NCBI GenBank assembly: GCA_965221375.1
Contig: OZ244883.1
Coordinates: 434,001 to 498,000, forward strand
Length of the DNA: 64,000 nt
DNA from: Poriferisulfidus sp965221375
GTDB taxonomy: Bacteria; Pseudomonadota; Gammaproteobacteria; Poriferisulfidales; Poriferisulfidaceae
Direction: 5' to 3'
The notes under the pieces were generated by a model. It was given only the letters and a program-made list of their open reading frames with translations. It searched no databases and was not told the origin of the DNA. The translations under genes and the position numbers were made by a program. Below, one piece after another: positions 32,682 to 41,639 of this stretch. Within the stretch, counting starts at the first letter, position 1; the number at the start of each line of letters is the position of its first letter.

Positions 32682-34484
32682 ATGAGGAGATTCTGGAATC
32701 GCAGTGTCAGGAAACTTCTAGGTTACTCCAAAACCCGTTTTTTGCCATTCCTTGAATGGCTTCCTGAAATTCGCTCTCCGCGAGTTTTTCGGGCCGATCT
32801 TGTCGCCGGCATTACTGTCGCGTTGGTGCTGGTGCCGCAGTCCATGGCCTATGCGCAGCTGGCAGGGTTGCCGACTTATTACGGATTGTACGCTTCTTTT
32901 CTGCCGGTGATGGTCGCCGCTTTGTTCGGCTCATCCCGACAGCTGGCGACCGGGCCGGTGGCCGTGGTCTCTCTGCTGACTGCATCCGCACTGGAGCCCA
33001 TTGCGGTGGCGGGCTCCGAAAGTTATCTGGCCTACGCGGTCATGTTGGCCTTGATGGTCGGTGTCTTTCAGATTGGTCTGGGTCTGTTGCGGATGGGAGT
33101 GCTGGTGGACTTTCTGTCGCATCCGGTCGTTTTGGGGTTCACGAATGCAGCCGCGCTAATTATTGCGACATCGCAGTTATCGAAGTTGTTGGGGGTGACA
33201 GCGGCCAAAAGTGAGCATCATTACGAAACCGTCTGGAATGTGCTGGTGGCGGCATCCGAGCAGGTGCATTGGCCCACGATCATGATGAGCATTTTGGCGA
33301 TCGGGCTGATGCTGGTGTTGCCGAGGTTTGCCCGAAAAGTCCCGGCGATTCTGGTGGCCGCCCTGGTGACCACCATAGTCTCCTGGCTAATTGATTTTGA
33401 GGCCTCCCTGGGGGGCGCCATTGTGGGATCGATTCCGCAAGGATTGCCGGAATTTGTTTTACCGATTTTTGATTTGAGCCAATTTATGCATTTGGCAGGC
33501 GTGGCGGTGGCCATTGCCCTGATTGGGTTTATGGAGGCCTACTCGATCGCCAAAACCATGTCCATGCGAAAAACCCGTCAGCACTTGGATGCCAACCAGG
33601 AATTTCTCGGGCAGGGGCTCAGCAATCTGGTTGCCAGTCTGTTTCAGGGTTATGCGGTCTCCGGCTCTTTTTCACGTTCTGCCGTAAATCTCAATGCCGG
33701 AGCAATCACCGGGTTTTCCTCGGTCGTGACCGGGATTGTCGTGGGCGCGACGTTGCTGTTTTTCACCCCGCTGCTGTATCACATGCCCCAAGCCATGCTG
33801 GCTTCCGTCATCATCATAGCGGTGATTCCGCTGGTGAAAGTGCGGCCCATTATCGGGGCCTGGAAGGTGCAGAAGCATGACGCGGTGGTCGCGGTCACGA
33901 CGTTTGTATTGACGCTTCTTTGGGCGCCCCATTTGGAGAACGGCATCATGGTCGGCGTGCTGTTGTCGCTGGGCTTGTTCGTGTACCGCACCATGCACCC
34001 CAATATTGCTTTGATTTCGCGCACGCAAAGCGGCAGGTTCGCCGATGCGCGGCGGGCCATCCTGGAAACCTGCTGCAGTGTTGCCATTTTGCGGTTCGAT
34101 GGGCCGCTGTTTTTTGCCAACACCGGTTATTTCAGTGATCAGGTACTACAGGCGGCGTCTTCGAGTAAAAGTTTGCGCTACATCATCATCGATGCGGTCG
34201 GCATTAATGAAATTGATGCGACGGGCGAGCACATGCTGCACAGTTTGGCGCGTCAATTGGTCGAATCGAAGATTACGTTTATGGTGGCACGCCCCAAACG
34301 CGAAATTATGGATATTTTCCGGCGTACCGGGTTTGCCAGCGACGAATGGATTGATCAGTTTTCTTCCACTCGCGAAGGTGCTTTGGATTTGGCATTCAAG
34401 GAGATGCGCATCTGCGGCGACAAGCCTTGCGGGTGTGTGCGAAAGTCCTGTCCTTTGTATCGGGGCCCGACTCCATCGACTTAA
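32682..34484 (+). CDS. SulP-family anion transporter with STAS domain
   Basis: 600 residues. N-terminal SulP signature (ADLVAGITVALVLVPQSMAY), about 10-14 membrane segments, and a cytoplasmic STAS domain from about residue 445 (SVAILRFDGPLFFAN, DAVGINEIDATGEHML). Substrate may be sulfate, bicarbonate or dicarboxylates; no sulfate-assimilation or carbonic anhydrase gene is adjacent to decide. The C-terminus ends with a cysteine-rich tail (CGDKPCGCVRKSC), which is not a general feature of the family. Confidence 0.88.
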   Translation: MRRFWNRSVRKLLGYSKTRFLPFLEWLPEIRSPRVFRADLVAGITVALVLVPQSMAYAQLAGLPTYYGLYASFLPVMVAALFGSSRQLATGPVAVVSLLTASALEPIAVAGSESYLAYAVMLALMVGVFQIGLGLLRMGVLVDFLSHPVVLGFTNAAALIIATSQLSKLLGVTAAKSEHHYETVWNVLVAASEQVHWPTIMMSILAIGLMLVLPRFARKVPAILVAALVTTIVSWLIDFEASLGGAIVGSIPQGLPEFVLPIFDLSQFMHLAGVAVAIALIGFMEAYSIAKTMSMRKTRQHLDANQEFLGQGLSNLVASLFQGYAVSGSFSRSAVNLNAGAITGFSSVVTGIVVGATLLFFTPLLYHMPQAMLASVIIIAVIPLVKVRPIIGAWKVQKHDAVVAVTTFVLTLLWAPHLENGIMVGVLLSLGLFVYRTMHPNIALISRTQSGRFADARRAILETCCSVAILRFDGPLFFANTGYFSDQVLQAASSSKSLRYIIIDAVGINEIDATGEHMLHSLARQLVESKITFMVARPKREIMDIFRRTGFASDEWIDQFSSTREGALDLAFKEMRICGDKPCGCVRKSCPLYRGPTPST

Positions 34485-34505
34485 AGGTTCGGATGTAGAG
34501 GTTTG

Positions 34506-34528
34506 CGCACCCGTCTGCAACAGGTGCG
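34506..34528 (+). terminator. possible hairpin after the SulP gene
   Basis: CGCACC pairs with GGTGCG over an 11-base loop, 22 bases after the transporter stop. The following sequence is only moderately T-rich. Confidence 0.3.
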
Positions 34529-34557
34529 TGTGTTAAAATTCTTTCGAAATGATGAAT

Positions 34558-34635
<78 letters not shown>

Positions 34636-34699
34636 CTTAAATTGCCGCGCTAGTCTCGCCTTTCCCGGCAAAAAATTTCCATTCCCTGCCGAATTCCGA

Positions 34700-35149
34700 T
34701 TAAGACAACGGTTCTTTTGGACCGTTTTCCAGGTTGCGGATTTTCCGGACGCCTCTGAGGCGTAATAGAGTGTTTCGGGATGTGCGCATGACCGGATAGC
34801 AAAAGCGCGCAAGCGATTTCGAGCGAAACAAAGCAGCATTAATTTGGTTGAACCAACCTTGGGCGCTGCCAAGGAGGGCCATCATATGAAGCGCATCTTT
34901 ACCGAGGTAATAACGATTCTGGTATTTCAGCACCATGCCTTCATCAAGGTTTAAGCGACGGTCGTTGACTTCTTTTAGAAGCGGATGCTCCCGGTTTTCT
35001 CGGGCATTGACAAGATGCAGGTGACCCACCGTTTTCTTGATCTGCAGCGCATGCGTCATCGTCGTGCAGATTGGACAGTCGCCGTCATAGATGAGCCAGA
35101 CGCCTTCTTTTGTTTGTTCCGTTTTATGTGACACAGTAGTCAGAGGCAT
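34700..35149 (-). CDS. DCC-family (DUF393) thiol-disulfide oxidoreductase-like protein
   Basis: 149 residues. The N-terminal IYDGDCPICTTM is the defining D-x-x-C-x-x-C motif of the thioredoxin-like DUF393 family; GKDALHMMALLG further on is also typical. Function in the cell is not established; a redox or disulfide role is likely. Lies between the initiator tRNA and thpR, converging with the tRNA. Confidence 0.82.
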   Translation of the reverse strand: MPLTTVSHKTEQTKEGVWLIYDGDCPICTTMTHALQIKKTVGHLHLVNARENREHPLLKEVNDRRLNLDEGMVLKYQNRYYLGKDALHMMALLGSAQGWFNQINAALFRSKSLARFCYPVMRTSRNTLLRLRGVRKIRNLENGPKEPLS

Positions 35150-35183
35150 GCGTGATAGAGTGAGACGAACACAGTATTCTCAA

Positions 35184-35825
35184 TCAAAGATGAAACAACT
35201 CTGAGACTTTTGTGTAACGAGCACCCTCTGGAGTTAATTGCGACTCATAAAGCGCATAACGATTAACTTGCCATGTAATCGTTTGCTCAAGCTGCAGGGG
35301 TGGACGCTTGTCATGTACGGCTTTTCGAAATAACGTGACATGCGGTCGGTATCCGCGTTCCTTGACCGATATTCCCAGGCGCGCCACGGTGCGATGCAAG
35401 GCGTGGTGCAGAGCCTTGAGTTCGTCGGGAAGCTCGCTTGGACCTGCCCACAAAATAAAACTTCCGGCCTGGCGGAATGTCCCCAGACGGTCGAGGCGCA
35501 GTTCAAAAGGATGACCGGTTATATCTGCCGCGACATTGCGCACGGTGGGGAAATGCTCCTCTTCGACAGAGCCCAGAAATAACAGGGTCAGATGCAGGTT
35601 TTCCGCAGGTACTGCGCGTCCCTGGCGCGGGCAGACCTCGCGCTGCAGCTGGGACAGTTGTGTTTGTACTTCCGAATCGGGCCACAGAGCAAAAAATAGC
35701 CGTCGCCCCGGGGCTGATTTCCGCTTAGTGCGCTTTATGGAATTTACCGTAGGAAGTTGCGTCCGTGTCAAGACTGCGCTGGGGCCAAAAAGTTTTTTCG
35801 GAATCTTCGGCACACAACTCGGCAC
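35184..35825 (-). CDS. thpR: RNA 2',3'-cyclic phosphodiesterase (2H family)
   Basis: Two HxTx motifs, HLTLLF and HVTLFR, define the 2H phosphoesterase fold; LFFALWPDSEVQ at the core N-terminus is typical. The start is uncertain: GTG at 35825 gives 213 residues and overlaps the next gene by 101 bases, TTG at 35771 gives 195. The conserved domain begins about 42 residues in from the first, so either could carry a non-homologous N-terminal extension. The enzyme opens 2',3'-cyclic phosphates; cellular role unclear. Confidence 0.85.
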   Translation of the reverse strand: MPSCVPKIPKKLFGPSAVLTRTQLPTVNSIKRTKRKSAPGRRLFFALWPDSEVQTQLSQLQREVCPRQGRAVPAENLHLTLLFLGSVEEEHFPTVRNVAADITGHPFELRLDRLGTFRQAGSFILWAGPSELPDELKALHHALHRTVARLGISVKERGYRPHVTLFRKAVHDKRPPLQLEQTITWQVNRYALYESQLTPEGARYTKVSELFHL

Positions 35826-35952
35826 ATTTTTTCGCCGCTTCCGCGTAGGTCATCGTGCCTTCCATACGGCCGGTCTCGAACTTGTACTTGCAACGCCAAG
35901 CGATAATGTAACCGTCTTCGTCCGCGGGTCTTAGTAGGGCATCTGCAGCCAT
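35725..35952 (-). CDS. small conserved-looking protein, unknown
   Basis: 75 residues from the ATG at 35952. Starts AADALLRPADEDGYIIAWRC and contains YAEAAKKCAELCAED, giving three Cys and several aromatic residues. I do not recognise a family. It precedes thpR on the same strand and diverges from pdxH. Confidence 0.55.
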   Translation of the reverse strand: MAADALLRPADEDGYIIAWRCKYKFETGRMEGTMTYAEAAKKCAELCAEDSEKTFWPQRSLDTDATSYGKFHKAH

Positions 35953-35999
35953 AATCAGTCTCTGAAATCGAATTATTTTGACGGATAATAATATACACG

Positions 36000-36632
36000 A
36001 TGTCGGAAAAAACCTCGTTTGAACCACCGCCGCTGACCCGTGCTTCAGCGGGCGAAGATCCGTTGGCACTTTTCTCCCAGTGGCTGGAGGAAGTCGAGCA
36101 GGCGGGGCATATCGCGCTGCCGAATGCCATGAATTTGACGACCGTGGATGCGCAGGGCCGACCGCATGCCCGGATGGTTCTGTTCAAGGGCTTCGACCAG
36201 GGGGATTTTGTGTGGTACACCAACTACGAAAGCGCCAAGGCACAGGAGTTGGCCGAGTGTGCGCAGGCGGCCTTAACATTTTGGTGGGAGCCGCCGGGTC
36301 GGCAGGTACGAGTGGAAGGTTCGGTGCGACGACTCGACGAAGCACTGAGTGACGCATACTTCCACAGTCGTCCACGGAGCAGTCAACTGGGCGCGCATGC
36401 CTCCCGGCAGAGTGAAGTGGTGGCTAATCGTCAGCAATTGACGCATCAGTTTGCCGAAGCAGAAAAACAGTTTTCCGGAAGTGACGTGCCTCGCCCCGAG
36501 TTTTGGGGTGGATATGCGCTGACACCGCAGATGCTGGAGTTTTGGCAGAACGCTTCCAGTCGCATGCATGATCGCATTCGGTTTCAACGCCAAGCTGACG
36601 GGGAATGGCATCGGGAGCGTTTGTCTCCCTGA
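36000..36632 (+). CDS. pdxH: pyridoxamine 5'-phosphate oxidase
   Basis: FMN enzyme making pyridoxal phosphate. RMVLFKGFDQGDFVWYTNYE binds FMN/PLP, VRVEGSVRRLD and SRPRSSQLGAHAS follow, and the C-terminus RMHDRIRFQR matches the conserved PLP-binding Arg region. 210 residues. Same-strand and 8 bases ahead of the methyltransferase gene. Confidence 0.96.
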   Translation: MSEKTSFEPPPLTRASAGEDPLALFSQWLEEVEQAGHIALPNAMNLTTVDAQGRPHARMVLFKGFDQGDFVWYTNYESAKAQELAECAQAALTFWWEPPGRQVRVEGSVRRLDEALSDAYFHSRPRSSQLGAHASRQSEVVANRQQLTHQFAEAEKQFSGSDVPRPEFWGGYALTPQMLEFWQNASSRMHDRIRFQRQADGEWHRERLSP

Positions 36633-36640
36633 TCGGCAGC

Positions 36641-37396
36641 ATGACGAATTTGGCGGACCTGTATAAACAGCTGGACGCTTGGTACGACAGCCGGGCGGGC
36701 CGGGAATCGTCAACGTGGATTCGTGAGCATTTGACTGGTCTGCAGCAGAATTTGTGGGGCCGTGATGCGGTGTATTGCGGACCGGCGACATTGTTCGACG
36801 AAGAAGTGATGCGTGCAGGGGCTGTGCACCATCGTTTCGTCATGCACCCCAGCGTGGCTGCCGGAGATGTGCGGGGATGTCCGGATGCGTTGCCTTTTGC
36901 CGCCGATTCTTTGAGTTTGCTGGCATTGGCGCACCCCTTGGATTTGAGCGAGCAGCCGCATCAGGTATTGCGCGAGGCGGAGCGAGTGTTGGGGGGCAAC
37001 GGGTATTTGCTGTTGATTGGTTTTAATCCATGGAGCTGGTATGGACTGTACCGTCTTTTTTCGGTGGGCCGCTTCCCCTGGAATCGGCATTTCTACGGAT
37101 TTCGGCGCATTCGGGACTGGCTGGCGGTGTTAAACTTCGAGATTAAGGATTGTCGCTATGCCGCATTCCGTCCTCCCGTGCAAAGTCGCTTTGTGCAGCG
37201 TCATTTGGAGAAACTGGAAATACAGGCACGCTGGCGGATTGATCATTTCGGGGGCGTATACTGCATATTGGCGCGCAAGTTACGGGTGCCGGTTATTCCG
37301 ATGCGCGAGCGTTGGTATCAGAAAAAATCAGCGTTGATTCCGGATAGTTTGGCAAGCGAACCCACATCGCGCAGCATGCTTGATGAAGCAAGTTAA
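36641..37396 (+). CDS. YafS-like class I SAM-dependent methyltransferase
   Basis: 251 residues from the ATG at 36641; an earlier ATG at 36605 lies inside pdxH. The methyltransferase core is recognisable (LPFAADSLSLLALAHPLDL, and LREAERVLGGNGYLLLIGFN); the N-terminal glycine motif is degenerate, as in the YafS family. Position directly before rnhA-dnaQ matches the conserved gammaproteobacterial order. Substrate unknown. Confidence 0.82.
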   Translation: MTNLADLYKQLDAWYDSRAGRESSTWIREHLTGLQQNLWGRDAVYCGPATLFDEEVMRAGAVHHRFVMHPSVAAGDVRGCPDALPFAADSLSLLALAHPLDLSEQPHQVLREAERVLGGNGYLLLIGFNPWSWYGLYRLFSVGRFPWNRHFYGFRRIRDWLAVLNFEIKDCRYAAFRPPVQSRFVQRHLEKLEIQARWRIDHFGGVYCILARKLRVPVIPMRERWYQKKSALIPDSLASEPTSRSMLDEAS

Positions 37397-37823
37397 AATT
37401 TACACGGACGGCGCCTGCCGCGGGAATCCGGGTCCGGGCGGTTGGGGTGCGGTGCTGGAGTATGGAACCCATCGGCGCGAACTCAAAGGCTCGACCAAAG
37501 ATACGACCAATAACCGTATGGAGCTGCAAGCAGCCATTGAAGCGCTGTCGTGTTTGAAAAATCCTTGTACCGTGGAAATCGTGACGGACTCCAAATACTT
37601 GAAAGATGGCATCCAGGTCTGGATTCTCGATTGGAAGCGCAAAGGCTGGAAGACGGCCAACAAAAAGCCGGTCAAGAATCAGGACTTATGGCGCCAACTG
37701 GACGATTTGATGGGTCGGCACAAGGTGGCATGGCAATGGGTGCGGGGACATACCGGCAATGTCGGAAACGAACGGGCCGACCAACTGGCGAATGAAGCCA
37801 TTGATCAATTGTTGAGTTTATGA
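37383..37823 (+). CDS. rnhA: ribonuclease HI
   Basis: Degrades RNA in RNA-DNA hybrids. Catalytic acids in YTDGACRGNPGPGGWG, NRMELQAAIEAL, VTDSKYLKDGI and the terminal NERADQLANEA; the basic protrusion is present (WKRKGWKTANKKPVKN). 146 residues. Overlaps the upstream methyltransferase by 14 bases and dnaQ by 4. Confidence 0.97.
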   Translation: MKQVKIYTDGACRGNPGPGGWGAVLEYGTHRRELKGSTKDTTNNRMELQAAIEALSCLKNPCTVEIVTDSKYLKDGIQVWILDWKRKGWKTANKKPVKNQDLWRQLDDLMGRHKVAWQWVRGHTGNVGNERADQLANEAIDQLLSL

Positions 37824-38521
37824 GCAGTCCAACCAAGCGACAGGTGGCCCTGGATTTAGAGACCACCGGATTGACCGAAGACAATCGGGTCATCGAAATC
37901 GGATGCGTGGAAATCATCGACCGCAAGTTGACCGGTCGGGAACTGCAGCATTACGTGAATCCGGAACGTGAGATCGAGCAGGGAGCACAGGAAGTCCACG
38001 GCATTACGGAAGAACGCTTGCGTGGCTGCCCCAAGTTTGCCGACATTATGGATGAGGTGTTGGAGTTTGTGAAAGGTGCGGAGGTGCTCATTCACAACGC
38101 CCCGTTTGATGAGGGTTTTTTAGATCGCGAACTGGAACACGCCGGTCGTCCGGACAAAAAATTTAGAGACTACTGCAAAGTGACGGACACCTTGGTGTTG
38201 GCGAAGAAAAGGTTGAGTGTGCGCAGCAGTCTGGACCAATTGTGCGATTACTACGATGTGGACCGCTCGCACCGCAAGCAGCATGGAGCTTTGGTGGATT
38301 CCCGGTTGCTTGCGCATGTTTATCTGCGTTTGACAGGCGGGCAAATGGGCTTGACGTGGGAAGCGCGCAAAGGGTCGAACAGTGCGAAAAAACCCATTAC
38401 TGTGGAGATTCCGGTATTGGAGCCGACCGCCGAGGAAAAAGCGCAGCATGAGGAGTTTTTGGACATGTTGGAGAAGCAGTGTGGCGAGGATCGCGCCTGC
38501 GTCTGGCGGTCTTTAGGCTAG
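37820..38521 (+). CDS. dnaQ: DNA polymerase III epsilon subunit (3'-5' proofreading exonuclease)
   Basis: DEDDh exonuclease: ALDLETTGLTEDNRVIEIG (Exo I), IHNAPFDEGFLD (Exo II) and HGALVDSRLLAHVYL (Exo III with His). 233 residues; the C-terminal region with KPITVEIPVLEPTAEE links to the polymerase alpha subunit. Coupled to rnhA by a four-base overlap, as in E. coli where the two genes are adjacent. Confidence 0.96.
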   Translation: MSSPTKRQVALDLETTGLTEDNRVIEIGCVEIIDRKLTGRELQHYVNPEREIEQGAQEVHGITEERLRGCPKFADIMDEVLEFVKGAEVLIHNAPFDEGFLDRELEHAGRPDKKFRDYCKVTDTLVLAKKRLSVRSSLDQLCDYYDVDRSHRKQHGALVDSRLLAHVYLRLTGGQMGLTWEARKGSNSAKKPITVEIPVLEPTAEEKAQHEEFLDMLEKQCGEDRACVWRSLG

Positions 38522-38647
38522 AGAGACGTGGGATAGGGAGAAAGCAAAAAGTAGAAGTTCCTTCGGAAATCTGATATTCTAGGAAATGTTATGCCTTGCT
38601 GCCATGTGGGTGCAAGGTCCTGACCAACCTCAAGTGGAGAGAGTTTC

Positions 38648-38863
38648 GTGGACAGAATAATTACAGCACTTCTTGTCGTGGCCGTCGTGGCGTTTTTCGT
38701 GTGGTTGAATGAGCAACGCGATAAAACGGAATGGGTGGCCATCGTGGATATGGGCAATGCGGCGCATGAGGCTGGGCGTTTCGACAGTTACGATGAATGT
38801 GTGGCAGGTGTGCTAGCGAAAGTGGATGTGTCGACGACGCCGTATTCCTGCACGCGACATTGA
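38648..38863 (+). CDS. small single-pass membrane protein, unknown
   Basis: 71 residues from a GTG preceded by GGAGAG. N-terminal hydrophobic helix (IITALLVVAVVAFFVWL), then a periplasm-like polar domain with two Cys (DECVAGV and PYSCTRH) that could form a disulfide. No family recognised. Between dnaQ and smpB. Confidence 0.55.
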   Translation: MDRIITALLVVAVVAFFVWLNEQRDKTEWVAIVDMGNAAHEAGRFDSYDECVAGVLAKVDVSTTPYSCTRH

Positions 38864-38892
38864 TCGGTTGTTATAGTTTTGATTTGGGATTG

Positions 38893-38915
38893 CAGGAAGT
38901 TGTCAAGACTTCCTG
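38893..38915. terminator. inverted repeat at the smpB stop codon
   Basis: CAGGAAGT and ACTTCCTG pair perfectly around a seven-base loop that contains the smpB stop. Located between converging genes. No T tract on either strand, so function as a terminator is uncertain. Confidence 0.35.
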
Positions 38916-39397
38916 TCGTCCTTGGTTGTTTGACGTAACAGCCGCGCCCGCTCGCGCTCCCAGTCGCGAGTCTTCAAGTCTTGGCGACGATCATGCTGGC
39001 GCTTGCCGCGCGCCAGTGCCAATTGCAGTTTAGCGCGGCCTTTTTTCCAATAGAGTGACAGAGGAACCAGAGTGTAGCCCCGGCGCTCCACAGCGCCGCC
39101 CAAATGCGCGAGTTCGCGTTCGTGCAGCAGCAATTTCCGGGGTCGTGTGGGCTGGGCTTCCAGATGCGCCGCGTTCGGCAGAGGGTTGATATGACACCCC
39201 AGCAGCCACGCTTCGCCATGGCGCAGCGAGACATAGCCTTCGTTGATTTGCGCCCGTCCGCTTCGCAGGCTCTTGACTTCCCATCCCTCCAGAGACAGGC
39301 CGGCTTCGAACGTTTCTTCGATCTGATAATCGTGTCGCGCACGCCGGTTGCGGGCGATCGTAGAGTCGACGGCGGCGGAACGGGCTTTAGGAGGCAT
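38903..39397 (-). CDS. smpB: SsrA-binding protein SmpB
   Basis: tmRNA partner in trans-translation. ARHDYQIEETFEAGLSLEG and GWEVKSLRSGRAQINEGYV are the family signatures; GCHINPLP and the basic C-terminal tail (KTRDWERERARLLRQ) follow. I use the ATG at 39397 (164 residues) over an upstream TTG. The tmRNA gene is not seen next to it. Confidence 0.96.
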   Translation of the reverse strand: MPPKARSAAVDSTIARNRRARHDYQIEETFEAGLSLEGWEVKSLRSGRAQINEGYVSLRHGEAWLLGCHINPLPNAAHLEAQPTRPRKLLLHERELAHLGGAVERRGYTLVPLSLYWKKGRAKLQLALARGKRQHDRRQDLKTRDWERERARLLRQTTKDDRKS

Positions 39398-39482
39398 GGA
39401 CAACACAACGTCGGCGGGGCCGGCGCTTGAAATTCCATTATAGGCAGGTGGAGATTATAGTTTCCGTCGTGCGGAGCGGGGT

Positions 39483-40772
39483 ATGAACTGGTTTTCACCG
39501 CTGGAATTGTCGGCACTCTTGGTGGTGCTGTTCATGTTGTCGGCTTTTTTCTCCGGATCCGAGACGGCGTTAATGGCGCTCAATCGCTATCGGCTGCGAC
39601 ATCTGGCGCAGCAGGGACACTATGGTGCCCGTTGCGCACAGCGTCTGCTGCAAAAACCCGATCGTTTGATTGGGCTGATTTTGCTGGGCAATAATCTGAT
39701 AAATATTTTGATCACGCAGATAGCGACGTATTTGGGTTATTTTTATTTTCAGGAATTGGGTATCGCCATCGCTACAGGCGCGTTGACCATCGCCATTTTG
39801 GTATTCGCGGAAGCAACGCCCAAGACGCTGGCCGCCTGGCACGCGGAGCGGGTGGCGTATCCGGCGGCGGTGGTCTATCGCCCGCTTTTGGTGATTGCTT
39901 ATCCTTTGGTGTGGCTGATCAGCCAGTTCTCCAACGGAATATTGCGTTTATGCGGCATGCCTCCCCAGAAGGCGCGGGATGCCCTGACGCGGGAAGAGTT
40001 GCGTGGGGTGGTACGCGCCTCCGAAAGCCTGATACCGGCTGAGCACCAAAAAATGCTTCTGGGCATTCTGGATTTGGAAAAAATCACGGTTGAGGATGTC
40101 ATGGTGCCGAGAAATGAAATTGTCGGTCTCGACCTCAACGATGAATGGAGCGAAGTATTGGATCAACTGCGTCACCCGGCGTATGCGCGCGTGCCTGTCT
40201 ACGAGGGGAGCCTGGATTATGTTTGCGGCATGCTGCACTGGCGCAAGGTATTGCCGCAGATTTTGAGTGAAGACCTCTCGCCGGAACATATTCGCGAGAC
40301 GATGGAGGAGCCGTGTCTGATTCCGGAAGGCGTGAACCTTCACCAGCAGTTATACAATTTTCGAAAGCGTAAGCAACGGGTGGGACTGGTCACGGACGTG
40401 TACGGCGACATTCGGGGATTGGTGACTCTGGAAGATATTCTGGAGGAAATTGTGGGTGCCTTCACCACGGAAAGCGGGGCCTTGGAACCCGATGTGTACA
40501 AGACTTCCCCCGATGGGAGCGTGATGGTCAAGGCGAGCATTCACGTGCGGGAGTTGAATGCCCGTTTGAATGCACATTTCTCTCAAGACGGACCGCGCAC
40601 TCTCAACGGTCTCATTCTTGAGCATTTTCAGGATATTCCGGAACCGGGCACCAGCATGTTGATTGACGGCTATCCGGTGGAAGTGATTAAAACGGATGAG
40701 ACTTCGGTGCATACGGTGCGTATCTATGAACGGCGAAAGTCTCAAGAGGAAGAAGAGGCAACAGATGCCTGA
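39483..40772 (+). CDS. CNNM/CBS-domain membrane protein (CorC/YfjD type)
   Basis: 429 residues: an N-terminal DUF21 membrane domain with four helices (FSGSETALMALNRYRLRH, then GNNLINILITQIATYL), a CBS pair (VEDVMVPRNEIVGLDL; VTDVYGDIRGLVTLEDILE) and a C-terminal CorC/HlyC domain (PRTLNGLILEHFQDIPEPG). Related proteins act in magnesium and cobalt efflux; transport was not demonstrated for most. Its stop overlaps the fdhD start by eight bases. Confidence 0.9.
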   Translation: MNWFSPLELSALLVVLFMLSAFFSGSETALMALNRYRLRHLAQQGHYGARCAQRLLQKPDRLIGLILLGNNLINILITQIATYLGYFYFQELGIAIATGALTIAILVFAEATPKTLAAWHAERVAYPAAVVYRPLLVIAYPLVWLISQFSNGILRLCGMPPQKARDALTREELRGVVRASESLIPAEHQKMLLGILDLEKITVEDVMVPRNEIVGLDLNDEWSEVLDQLRHPAYARVPVYEGSLDYVCGMLHWRKVLPQILSEDLSPEHIRETMEEPCLIPEGVNLHQQLYNFRKRKQRVGLVTDVYGDIRGLVTLEDILEEIVGAFTTESGALEPDVYKTSPDGSVMVKASIHVRELNARLNAHFSQDGPRTLNGLILEHFQDIPEPGTSMLIDGYPVEVIKTDETSVHTVRIYERRKSQEEEEATDA

Positions 40773-41622
40773 AGTGAAACTCAGCGATCAAGGTCTGCAG
40801 CCCACGCATGAAGTGACTGCGTGCGACCAATACGGTGATACGCGCGAGGTGCGAATTGCTGGGGAACGCCCGCTGACGTTGAAGGTAGATGGGCGTGAGA
40901 TTGTCACGCTGATGACCTTGGGCATGCATCCGGAGGAATTGGCGCTGGGTTATCTGCGCAATCAGCGGCTGGTCGAGCAGTTGGACGATGTGGCAGAGGT
41001 GCAGACAGATTGGGAGCGTGAACTGGTATCAGTAACCATGCGGCCCGGTTGCCATATTGAAAACTTGGAAGACAAATTGTCTCAACGCACGGTCACGACC
41101 GGGTGCGGGCAAGGCACCGTGTTCAGTTGCACTTTGGATCGGTTGTATGACGAGCGTCTTCCCCAAGTACAGATTCAGCAATCCATGATTTACGCCTTGT
41201 TGGCACGCATCGCCGGCTACAACCAGATCTATAAGCAATCGGGAGCCGTCCACGGTTGTGCGTTATGTGCCGGAGACGATATTTTGATGTTCATGGAGGA
41301 TGTGGGGCGGCACAATGCGGCCGATACGATTGCCGGGCGCATGTGGCTGCAGGATATTGAGGGGGCCGACAAGATTTTCTATACCACGGGGCGCCTGACT
41401 TCTGAAATTGTGATGAAGACGGCGGGCATGGGCATTCCGATTTTGTTATCGCGTTCCGGAGTGACGCGCATGGGAGTGGAGTTGGCGGAAGATTTGGGTG
41501 TGGTTATGATCGCCCGAGCCAAAGGGAGAGCTTTTTTGGTGTACAACCTGGCCGAAAGTGTGCAGTACGATGCGCCACCCTCGCGGCCACCCCAATCTCC
41601 GGATAAAAACAAAGAAGATTAA
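40765..41622 (+). CDS. fdhD: formate dehydrogenase accessory sulfurtransferase
   Basis: Sulfurates the molybdenum cofactor of formate dehydrogenases and related enzymes. 285 residues from the ATG at 40765 after AGAAGAGG. Family motifs LALGYLRNQRLVEQ, SGAVHGCALCAGDDI, MEDVGRHNAADTIAG and FYTTGRLTSEIVMKTAGMG. The mobile cysteine loop reads TTGCGQGT, so it has one Cys where E. coli FdhD has Cys-x-x-Cys. No formate dehydrogenase is in the window. Confidence 0.92.
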   Translation: MPEVKLSDQGLQPTHEVTACDQYGDTREVRIAGERPLTLKVDGREIVTLMTLGMHPEELALGYLRNQRLVEQLDDVAEVQTDWERELVSVTMRPGCHIENLEDKLSQRTVTTGCGQGTVFSCTLDRLYDERLPQVQIQQSMIYALLARIAGYNQIYKQSGAVHGCALCAGDDILMFMEDVGRHNAADTIAGRMWLQDIEGADKIFYTTGRLTSEIVMKTAGMGIPILLSRSGVTRMGVELAEDLGVVMIARAKGRAFLVYNLAESVQYDAPPSRPPQSPDKNKED

Positions 41623-41639
41623 GTAGTTCAGCCGGGGCG

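Noticed and set aside
38864..39482. tmRNA (ssrA) beside smpB
   Set aside because: Neither flank shows the tRNA-Ala-like ends or a tag ORF ending in LAA.
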